From positions 1 to 5,667 of the forward strand of contig JAAFKL010000029.1 of the NCBI GenBank assembly GCA_021399405.1: DNA of 5,667 nt, in the 5' to 3' direction. The stretch is from Candidatus Heimdallarchaeota archaeon. Its GTDB lineage: Archaea; Asgardarchaeota; Heimdallarchaeia; Heimdallarchaeales; Kariarchaeaceae. This document shows, in pieces, positions 1 through 4,551 of the stretch; the stretch's first letter is position 1, and each line of letters starts with the position of its first letter. The position numbers and the translations under genes were made by a program. The notes beneath the pieces were generated by a model that saw only the letters and a list, made by a program, of their open reading frames with translations, was not told the DNA's origin and searched no databases.

Positions 1-573
1 GAAAATCAAAAAATCATTAACAGTGTCTATGATGATTTTAAAAATTATACAAATTTCATTACAATTAGTTACAAAGGATCAGGAGATGATCTTAATGATG
101 TTATTGGATATCAAGGTAGTTATCCATGGTTTTTTGCTCTCGATACAGCAAATTATGCTTCAGTTGCGGGAACACAGAATGCTGATGTTTGGATTTTGGA
201 TCAGCAACTTAATTTAATTTATACCTGGGATTATGCTATTATAACTAAATCTGATTTTGTAGACAAGCTTAGTCAAACAATTGGAATTGTTACAAGTGAG
301 ATAACTTCTGAAACAGTAATTACCTCTACAGAAACCATTACTAGTTCTACAATCATCACAGAAAATAATTCTACCATAACTTCTGAGATGTTAATAACCT
401 CAGAAACTACGTTTACATCTGAGACTGTAATCACAACTGAAAATACCATATCTGTAGCTGATATGGGAAATGACATTAACACATTGGGCTTATTTGAAAA
501 CTCGTTATTCTTGGGTTTTATTAGTTTTTCAATAATTGGAGTGATATATATCCAAATAGCAAAACGTAGGTAG
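1..573 (+). CDS. Surface-anchored thioredoxin-like (TlpA-type) protein, N-terminus outside window
   Basis: The frame is open from base 1 to a TAG stop, giving 190 residues of a protein whose start lies outside the window. Residues 1-100 align without difficulty to residues 67-168 of the complete neighbour downstream, with about 60 identical positions counted by hand. This is the part of a TlpA-like thioredoxin fold that follows the CXXC helix; the CXXC itself would lie just upstream of base 1. Shared landmarks are the FITISY strand, a YPW turn, FALDT and TQNADVWILD. Residues 101-149 are a Ser/Thr-rich stalk of hexapeptide repeats containing an Asn-Asn-Ser-Thr sequon. Residues about 164-186 form one hydrophobic helix, followed by KRR, so the C-terminus is probably cytoplasmic and the domain is outside the cell. 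The likely role is extracytoplasmic thiol-disulfide exchange, but the substrate is unknown and the active site cannot be checked here. Confidence 0.82.
   Translation, partial: ENQKIINSVYDDFKNYTNFITISYKGSGDDLNDVIGYQGSYPWFFALDTANYASVAGTQNADVWILDQQLNLIYTWDYAIITKSDFVDKLSQTIGIVTSEITSETVITSTETITSSTIITENNSTITSEMLITSETTFTSETVITTENTISVADMGNDINTLGLFENSLFLGFISFSIIGVIYIQIAKRR
301..447 (+). repeat. Degenerate 18-bp tandem repeats encoding (I/F)TSExx stalk
   Basis: Read in the gene's frame, this stretch splits into eight successive units: ITSETV, ITSTET, ITSSTI, ITENNST, ITSEML, ITSETT, FTSETV and ITTENT. Seven are exactly six codons and one is seven. The protein pattern is clearer than the DNA pattern because synonymous codons vary (ata, att, atc for Ile; act, acc, aca for Thr), which suggests an old array kept by selection on the protein. 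It forms the stalk between the thioredoxin domain and the membrane helix. The Thr/Ser density and the N-X-S/T sequon suggest a glycosylated, extended spacer; this is inference. Confidence 0.7.
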
Positions 574-576
574 ATC

Positions 577-598
577 AAATGAAATTATCATTTTGTTG
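577..598 (+). terminator. Weak hairpin with T-rich tail after the first thioredoxin-like gene
   Basis: AAATGA (577-582) can pair with TCATTT (588-593) around a five-base loop. The stem runs straight into a T-rich stretch, four bases after the TAG stop. Archaeal termination relies mainly on U-tracts, so this is a plausible end for the upstream transcript. The stem is only six base pairs and AT-rich, so it could be chance. Confidence 0.3.
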
Positions 599-683
599 TG
601 ACAATTATCTAAGATTTGACATGCTAAAATATAATATTAATATTAGAGAAGAGAGTTGCAAGAATTGAATCTGTTCTAATTAA

Positions 684-698
684 GCAAACCTATAAATA
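684..698 (+). promoter_or_regulatory. Archaeal BRE/TATA promoter of the second thioredoxin-like gene
   Basis: TATAAATA lies at 691-698, preceded by a purine-rich stretch (gcaaacc, 684-690) that fits a BRE element. The box centre is about 31 bases before the ATG at 726, so transcription should begin near 720 and leave only about five untranslated bases. No ribosome-binding site is present. The gene therefore has its own promoter rather than depending on read-through from its paralogue. Confidence 0.6.
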
Positions 699-725
699 AC
701 TGCTACCGTTAATTTCTATTAAGTT

Positions 726-1394
726 ATGAAAAAAATAGGATCCTTTTCTATCATACTAGCAATACTTTTGATGTTTCCCGTAAGTCAATCACAAGCAGCT
801 TTTCCAGTTAAAGCAGAAAAATTCGATTTTACACTGTTGAATGGTAGTACAGCTAATTTAGGAGATTTCCAAGATAAACCAATTGTTTTGGATTGGTCTG
901 CAAGCTGGTGTTCATTTTGCAAAGAAAATCAAAAAACCTTTAATTCAATTTATAATGATTTCAAAGATTATGCATATTTTATAACTATAAGTTATGGGAG
1001 TTCAGGGGATGATCTTGATGATGTTGCTGAGATACAATCCAGAGGCAACTATCCCTGGATCTTTGCATTGGACACTGAAGATTATTCGGCTACTGCAGAT
1101 ACTCAAAATGCTGATGTCTGGATTTTAGATACAAATTTGACTATTATTCATAGTTGGAATTATGCAATTGTTGCTAAAGTTGATTTTTCAGACAAACTAG
1201 CGGGTGTAATAGGAGATGTCACAAGCGTAATAACTTCTGGAGACACAACTATCACCTCAGTGAATAGTAACCCGATAGGTGAAGTGGAGGATGAGCTTAG
1301 AACTTTTGGATTATTAGAAAATCCATTATTCCTTGGATTTATTGTAATATCTGTTGTTGCGATTATCCTCATTGGATATTCAAAAAGAAGTTAA
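726..1394 (+). CDS. Secreted, membrane-anchored TlpA/thioredoxin-like protein with WCSFC motif
   Basis: This 222-residue protein probably carries out thiol-disulfide exchange on the outer face of the membrane. Residues 1-24 are a signal peptide: two lysines, a hydrophobic core, then a likely SQA-A cleavage site. The thioredoxin fold spans about 28-165, with the strand IVLDWSAS leading into Trp61-Cys62-Ser-Phe-Cys65, the FITISY strand, YPWIFALD and NADVWILD. The second half matches redoxin/TlpA layout, but the position usually held by the cis-proline (as in PTTFLID) reads Ala129 here. A short Ser/Thr-rich stalk (about 166-182) and an acidic patch lead to a single membrane helix (about 199-218) ending in SKRS. 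It is a tandem paralogue of the truncated gene upstream, with a much shorter stalk. The ATG follows a good TATA box, is the only start that includes the signal peptide, and no Shine-Dalgarno sequence is needed. Substrate and redox partner are unknown. Confidence 0.85.
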   Translation: MKKIGSFSIILAILLMFPVSQSQAAFPVKAEKFDFTLLNGSTANLGDFQDKPIVLDWSASWCSFCKENQKTFNSIYNDFKDYAYFITISYGSSGDDLDDVAEIQSRGNYPWIFALDTEDYSATADTQNADVWILDTNLTIIHSWNYAIVAKVDFSDKLAGVIGDVTSVITSGDTTITSVNSNPIGEVEDELRTFGLLENPLFLGFIVISVVAIILIGYSKRS

Positions 1395-1434
1395 ACCAAT
1401 TGTCAATATATTAAATTACAAATTTACTTGGTTT
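1393..1434. terminator. Interrupted hairpin between convergent genes, possible bidirectional terminator
   Basis: AAACCAA (1393-1399) pairs with TTGGTTT (1428-1434), and the adjoining TTGT (1400-1403) pairs with ACAA (1418-1421). This gives an 11-bp stem with one six-base bulge and an AT-rich loop. It overlaps the stop codons of the two converging genes, which are 16 bases apart. On the - strand the hairpin is followed shortly by a CTTTTTG tract. The position and symmetry suit a terminator shared by both genes; the function is inferred. Confidence 0.42.
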
Positions 1435-2106
1435 TCTCATATCGAATCTCATATTAAATTTTTCAGCATATTTTGTAAAGGCTTCCATACCTCTAGCTCT
1501 TCTGCGATTCACAACCCAGTCATCTATTTCTTTCCAATCGTAAATTTCAGCATAGAAATTAGCAGCTGCTTTAGCTTGCTCGATGGTATCTGAAACGTCA
1601 ATATATTTCACAGGATGATGGCTTTCTTGTTCATAGTATTGAAGTAATACAACATTCTTACGGTGAGGTTCTTCTGTTTGCATGATTCTGTTAATACGGG
1701 CAAATTTAACTGCTTCTACAGCAAGGTAACCTGTATTACGATGATCACTGTGATTATTGTAAAGTCCCCATGAAACAACCACATCTGGTTTTTCTTCAAC
1801 GTACATTTTGGCAACTGCAACTCTCTGATCTCTATTATTTTCAATATAACCATCACCAAGATCTAGAAAATTAATTTTTTCAGCCCCAACTATCTTTCTA
1901 ATTTCTTCACCGTGCCTTATTCTTTCTCTTTTTACATCTTCTATTGAAAGTTCAGGGAATAGAGTTGTCAGTTCACCACAGGTCGTCCACGCCATGATCA
2001 CCCGATCACCCCTCTCCGCATGGTTCGCCAATGCCCCTATAGCCCCTAATTCATCATCAGGGTGGGCAAACAAGCTTATTATTGTCTTTTTCTCTGAATC
2101 AGCCAT
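1411..2106 (-). CDS. PIG-L/LmbE family metal-dependent N-deacetylase
   Basis: A 231-residue cytosolic enzyme of the PIG-L (LmbE-like) family, which removes N-acetyl groups from sugar-containing substrates (for example MshB in mycothiol synthesis, BshB, GlcNAc-PI deacetylase). Family motifs are intact: AHPDDE gives His15, Asp17, Asp18 and Glu19, and HSDH gives His119 and His122. By comparison with MshB, His15, Asp18 and His122 would hold the zinc, Asp17 would be the general base and His119 would assist catalysis. The length matches single-domain family members. I chose the ATG at 2106 over a TTG two codons earlier (2112), because ATG is the stronger start and the earlier codons add only Met-Tyr. 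It lies 74 bases after the transporter gene on the same strand, so the two may act on related compounds. The substrate cannot be told from sequence: acetylated sugars, thiol conjugates or an antibiotic-type substrate are all possible. Confidence 0.9.
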   Translation of the reverse strand: MADSEKKTIISLFAHPDDELGAIGALANHAERGDRVIMAWTTCGELTTLFPELSIEDVKRERIRHGEEIRKIVGAEKINFLDLGDGYIENNRDQRVAVAKMYVEEKPDVVVSWGLYNNHSDHRNTGYLAVEAVKFARINRIMQTEEPHRKNVVLLQYYEQESHHPVKYIDVSDTIEQAKAAANFYAEIYDWKEIDDWVVNRRRARGMEAFTKYAEKFNMRFDMRKPSKFVI

Positions 2107-2131
2107 GTACAAACTAGGAATCTAAATAAAC

Positions 2132-2140
2132 AATAAAATC
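2132..2140 (-). promoter_or_regulatory. Possible TATA box for the PIG-L deacetylase
   Basis: On the - strand GATTTTATT is centred about 30 bases before the ATG at 2106, preceded by the A-rich stretch accaaaata, which could serve as a BRE. Transcription would then begin only a few bases before the ATG. The region is very AT-rich, so TATA-like strings are common, and the gene could instead be read through from the transporter. Confidence 0.33.
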
Positions 2141-2180
2141 TATTTTGGTTTGACCTATCAGTATTAAAATATTAATTAAT

Positions 2181-3458
2181 CTAATTTACCATATCTAGAG
2201 GTTTATCATCTGCAATTATGGTTTTATCTCGACCAAGGGGATCTCGGGCAAATTTTTCAAGTGGCTCTCTCCTTAGAATAACATAAATGAAAATTATAGT
2301 CGAAACTAGGTATATAATGCTTGTAAAAACAAAAGATAATTCAAAACTGTATTCATCAATTATAGCTCCACTTATTGGAGAGGCTATTGACCAACCGATC
2401 CATCGAATATTAGTAATAACCGCACTTGCGATTCCTCTAACCTTTGGGTTCACATAATGGAATGTTAATGATTGAGTTATTGGAACCGTCATATTTGCAA
2501 ACATACCTCGAAAAATAAAAAATATTGCAGAGATAGCTAAATCATCAGTAAATACGATATTAAGCAAACAAACAATTGACATGAATTGTGCGAATGCATA
2601 AACTTGAAGCTCACCAAATTTTCTACTTAAAGGAGCTGTCATTTGTGTTGCTATACTCATTGCGAGATTCAATATTACAACAAGCCATGAGATTTGCTTT
2701 GCATCTGCACCTAGATCCTGTAAATAGAGAGGAAGGAATGGGAGAGTAGCACCTGCACCACCACCTGAGAGAAAATTAGCTAAGATGAGTAGTACTATTG
2801 CCATTGCAATAGCGGGTGCGAAAATAATCCTAAATTGCCTTCTTACAGACAGGGTCCCAGTTTCTACGGTATCTTCACGATGGAATTTTATAAGCATTAT
2901 CCCAAAAAAAGTTACACCGATTACTGTGACTACTGCGATCAATGGAAAAATTGTTTTGATATTATCAGCAACTAATTCGGCATCGTCATTGAACCAGATC
3001 CCCGAAATCATTGCTCCAAGTGCTGGTGGAACCATCCAGGTTATGCTGAAAAGTGAGAATGCAGCAATACGTTTGTTACCCTTGTTTTCAGCAATTATAG
3101 CAGCACCTGGACCCGCTGCTGCTGCCTGTCCAAATCCTAATGAAATATAAAAATAATACATCCCTTCAGTTCCATCAACAAATAAAATGAAATAACTACT
3201 AGCCAGACCTGTTAAAGCAGTAAAAAACAGAATCCGAGTATTTCCAATCTTAGAAGCTAATATAGCAAAAGGTATAGATCCAAATGCAACCACTAAAAAT
3301 CTAGCGGACAAAATAGTTCCTACTTCCTGCTTATTTGATCCCAAACTCTCCAAATATGGACCTGCTAGAGGATCAATGATACCTGCGGCTAAATTTAAAA
3401 CTGCAGCACCGAGGACTACAACATATGTGAGTTTGTGTAAATGGAAAATATCTGCCAA
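2181..3458 (-). CDS. Major facilitator superfamily (MFS) transporter, 12 helices
   Basis: This 425-residue membrane protein fits the 12-helix MFS plan. Hydrophobic segments lie at about 11-33, 46-67, 75-94, 100-122, 131-153, 168-190, 211-231, 255-275, 285-304, 308-328, 342-365 and 372-395. The hydrophilic loop between helices 6 and 7 (about 191-210) divides the two halves. A motif-A-like loop (LASKIGNTR, 67-75) follows helix 2, and its counterpart (APLSRKFGE) follows helix 8, as expected from the internal duplication. Helix 4 is rich in Ala and Gly. The C-terminal 30 residues are charged and cytoplasmic. The start is a TTG: the in-frame stretch back to the preceding stop (3507-3509) contains no ATG or GTG, and helix 1 begins only about ten residues later. 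Proton-coupled export or uptake of a small molecule is likely, but the substrate is not predictable. The 5' region carries an unusual structured element at 3535-3627 that may control it. Confidence 0.87.
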   Translation of the reverse strand: MADIFHLHKLTYVVVLGAAVLNLAAGIIDPLAGPYLESLGSNKQEVGTILSARFLVVAFGSIPFAILASKIGNTRILFFTALTGLASSYFILFVDGTEGMYYFYISLGFGQAAAAGPGAAIIAENKGNKRIAAFSLFSITWMVPPALGAMISGIWFNDDAELVADNIKTIFPLIAVVTVIGVTFFGIMLIKFHREDTVETGTLSVRRQFRIIFAPAIAMAIVLLILANFLSGGGAGATLPFLPLYLQDLGADAKQISWLVVILNLAMSIATQMTAPLSRKFGELQVYAFAQFMSIVCLLNIVFTDDLAISAIFFIFRGMFANMTVPITQSLTFHYVNPKVRGIASAVITNIRWIGWSIASPISGAIIDEYSFELSFVFTSIIYLVSTIIFIYVILRREPLEKFARDPLGRDKTIIADDKPLDMVN

Positions 3459-3476
3459 ATTATTTGTTAATTTGAC

Positions 3477-3486
3477 ATTATGTTTA
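3477..3486 (-). promoter_or_regulatory. Possible TATA box placing the transporter on a leaderless TTG
   Basis: The - strand reads TAAACATAAT here, centred about 25 bases from the TTG at 3458-3456. A start of transcription at the TTG itself would explain the absence of any ribosome-binding site and supports the chosen start. The match to a TATA box is moderate. The competing view is that the transporter mRNA begins far upstream, at the promoter near 3653. Confidence 0.33.
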
Positions 3487-3523
3487 GATTGTTTTGATTG
3501 AACTAATCATTAATCCAACGCAT

Positions 3524-3537
3524 TAAAAAACAATAAA
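3524..3537 (-). terminator. U-tract terminator after the GC-rich stem
   Basis: Directly after the CCCCC strand of the candidate RNA, the - strand reads TTTATTGTTTTTT. A GC stem followed by a U-rich run resembles an intrinsic terminator and fits the U-tract signals known in archaea. If it acts constitutively, the upstream RNA is free and the transporter needs its own promoter. If termination is conditional, the element is an attenuator. Confidence 0.42.
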
Positions 3538-3627
3538 GGGGGACCTCTCAAGCTTCTGATTGGAACAAAACAATGAGTTAAAGACAGTTCCCTCCCCATT
3601 TAATAAGTCTATGCTCTCAGCCCCCCT
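3535..3627 (-). ncRNA. Candidate structured RNA: about 90-nt small RNA or leader of the MFS gene
   Basis: On the - strand this GC-rich island begins AGGGGGGCU and ends GGUCCCCCU, so its ends can form nine consecutive pairs (3627-3619 with 3537-3545, two of them G-U). Inside that stem, GAGA (3618-3615) faces GAGA (3549-3546), which could stack as four tandem G-A pairs. GGAAC (3591-3587) pairs with GUUCC (3566-3562), and AGAC (3610-3607) can pair with GUCU (3585-3582) in that loop, making a pseudoknot. The 3' strand runs into UUUAUUGUUUUUU, a good archaeal terminator. A TATA box 26 bases upstream would start transcription exactly at 3627. I recognise no RNA family. It could be a free small RNA, or a switch or attenuator for the transporter downstream. 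The pairing was drawn by hand and not scored for energy. Confidence 0.42.
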
Positions 3628-3648
3628 AACTCCAAGTATACCTTTTCT

Positions 3649-3664
3649 ATTTAAAACGTTTTCA
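3649..3664 (-). promoter_or_regulatory. BRE/TATA promoter upstream of the candidate RNA
   Basis: The - strand reads TTTTAAATA (plus positions 3649-3657), preceded by the purine-rich GAAAACG (3658-3664), a good BRE/TATA arrangement. The box centre is 26 bases from A3627, which follows a T and begins the outer stem of the candidate RNA. The precise spacing is the main reason to think the island is transcribed leftward. An alternative box, GTATACTT (about 3634-3641), would start the transcript inside the element. Confidence 0.45.
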
Positions 3665-3773
3665 GTGTATAGAAAATTAAAAAATAGATAGATTTATAAG
3701 CTAAAAATATCTACGACTTGAGAATTGATAATATTTAATTAAGAGGACGTTAAGATATGATATGTCGAAAATT

Positions 3774-3796
3774 TGAGGCCTAGAGATCCTCTCAAG
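3774..3796 (-). terminator. Hairpin downstream of pyrE
   Basis: Some 35 bases past the pyrE stop, the - strand reads TTGAG, then 13 bases, then CTCAA, followed by ATTTTC. An alternative fold pairs GAGG with CCTC. The position suits a pyrE terminator, but the stem is short and the T-run is only four bases. Confidence 0.25.
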
Positions 3797-3830
3797 AAAT
3801 AAATTCAAGTATGCTATTAAAAATCGAAAT

Positions 3831-4397
3831 TTATAAATTCAAAGTAGTTCTGTAACTATCTAAGATCGATGCTGATACATCATATAGGGCATGAATTGAT
3901 ATATCCCATTTGTGTTCCCATTCTGCTATAGATTGACCTGTTCGGTTGATGAGAACAAGTATATCAGAAACAACTCCACCCTCATTTCGTATTGCTTCTA
4001 TTGCAAATTCTTTACTATGGCCACTGGATATTAAATCATCTACCAGAAGGATTTTTTTCCCTTGAATAGATGGTCCTTCAATCAATTTTTTCATACCATG
4101 GTCCTTAGGAATTTTTCTTAACAAATGCAAAGGTTTGTTTGAACTTAAGCTAAGGGCTGTACCAAAGGGAATCCCGGCTAAAGGTATTCCGATAATTGCA
4201 TCAAAATCAGTAATACTTTTTGCATAACTATCCATTTGATTTATGAGATTGGAAAATACAGAAGGAAAGGAAGGTAAAAATCTCAGATCAATATAGAAAT
4301 TTGATTCAGCTCCACTCGCCAAAGTAAAATTACCAAACTTTAAGGCTCCTATCTTATAGAGTTGGTCAAGAAATATTTTGGATGTATCATCAATCAT
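3831..4397 (-). CDS. pyrE: Orotate phosphoribosyltransferase
   Basis: The enzyme joins orotate to PRPP to give OMP, the fifth step of pyrimidine synthesis, in the cytosol. The 188-residue chain has the family features in order: the hood region GALKFGNFTLASGAESNFYID (about 17-37, where SGxxSxYYxD is typical); GIPLAGIPFG (70-79) in the core sheet; the mobile catalytic loop beginning RKIPKDHG with Arg94, Lys95, Lys98 and His100; and the PRPP-binding motif ILLVDDLISSGHS (116-128) with Asp120-Asp121. The common LKSG is LASG here, a variation I would not over-read. The length suits a stand-alone archaeal enzyme rather than a fusion with OMP decarboxylase. I chose the ATG at 4397; a TTG directly before it (4400) would add one residue. 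No other pyrimidine gene is visible, and the gene lies back to back with tnpB, separated by 140 bases. Confidence 0.93.
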   Translation of the reverse strand: MIDDTSKIFLDQLYKIGALKFGNFTLASGAESNFYIDLRFLPSFPSVFSNLINQMDSYAKSITDFDAIIGIPLAGIPFGTALSLSSNKPLHLLRKIPKDHGMKKLIEGPSIQGKKILLVDDLISSGHSKEFAIEAIRNEGGVVSDILVLINRTGQSIAEWEHKWDISIHALYDVSASILDSYRTTLNL

Positions 4398-4427
4398 CAA
4401 TCGAGATGGTCAATTCATGATAGAAAA

Positions 4428-4437
4428 AAGTATACTT
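4428..4437 (-). promoter_or_regulatory. Possible TATA box of pyrE
   Basis: The palindromic AAGTATACTT is centred about 36 bases before the pyrE ATG, which would give a leader of about ten bases. A second AT-rich candidate lies near 4461-4471. No ribosome-binding site is apparent. The choice between the two boxes is uncertain. Confidence 0.35.
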
Positions 4438-4507
4438 ATTTCAAATCTGTTTCCTATCTATTTTATTAATTAGTGAATTACTTTCGGGTTACTCTATGTT
4501 TATGCGC

Positions 4508-4517
4508 TTATATATTA
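4508..4517 (+). promoter_or_regulatory. TATA box of tnpB, leaderless GTG start
   Basis: TTATATATTA is centred 26 bases before the GTG at 4538, the distance expected between a TATA box and its transcription start in archaea. The mRNA would begin on or within a base or two of the start codon. There is an in-frame stop at 4526-4528, so no earlier start is available. This spacing decides the start of tnpB. Confidence 0.55.
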
Positions 4518-4551
4518 GAATCAAATAATTAGTTATAGTGAGTATTCTAAT
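4514..4551. repeat. 8-bp inverted repeat bracketing the tnpB promoter and start
   Basis: ATTAGAAT (4514-4521) and ATTCTAAT (4544-4551) are perfect inverted copies separated by 22 bases. One arm overlaps the end of the TATA box and the other lies just inside the coding sequence. It could be an operator, a hairpin at the 5' end of the mRNA (though the left arm lies upstream of the predicted start), or part of the imperfect palindrome found at IS200/IS605 left ends. AT-rich sequence makes such repeats fairly easy to find. Confidence 0.45.

Larger units (their letters stand above)
3459..3830. other. 372-base spacer between pyrE and the MFS gene, no protein gene
   Basis: No coding frame of useful length or composition is visible on either strand. 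The spacer is AT-rich apart from a GC-rich island at about 3535-3627, described as a candidate RNA. Nearer pyrE lie a TATA-like box on the + strand (3692-3699) and several short complementary segments. These include CTTGAG (3717-3722) with CTCAAG (3791-3796), and AGAGGA (3741-3746) with TCCTCT (3787-3792). Confidence 0.55.

Noticed and set aside
480..573. Archaeosortase-type C-terminal sorting signal (PGF-CTERM-like) at the end of the thioredoxin-like proteins
   Set aside because: There is a helix followed by basic residues, but no PGF or similar motif precedes it, so a plain transmembrane anchor is the simpler reading.
1154..1593. Opposite-strand and overlapping open frames in the thioredoxin and PIG-L genes, and similar frames inside the stalk region and the transporter
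   Set aside because: They lie inside strongly supported genes, resemble no family, and arise from repetitive or biased codon use in the real frames.
2106..2112. TTG start two codons before the PIG-L ATG
   Set aside because: The ATG is immediately available, the added residues have no family counterpart, and neither start has a ribosome-binding site to favour the earlier one.
3535..3627. TPP riboswitch, suggested by GGGGGGCUGAGAG at the 5' end of the candidate RNA
   Set aside because: The CUGAGA box matches, but the rest of the conserved core (CUGAU, then GGxUAAUxCC and GCGxAGGGA) is absent from the following 90 bases.
3535..3627. C/D box guide RNA, from CTGA and TGAG-like strings
   Set aside because: No RUGAUGA box C can be found near the 5' end with a paired box D near the 3' end at normal spacing, and the GC-rich closing stem is too long for that class.
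3544..3796. 9-bp direct repeat CCTCTCAAG at 3544-3552 and 3788-3796
   Set aside because: One pair of 9-mers within 370 AT-rich bases is not unlikely by chance, and the copies sit in different contexts.
3459..3830. tRNA or SRP RNA in the long spacer
   Set aside because: No T-arm GGTTCGAATCC-type sequence, no seven-base acceptor pairing with a normal cloverleaf, and no recognisable SRP helix 8 core on either strand.
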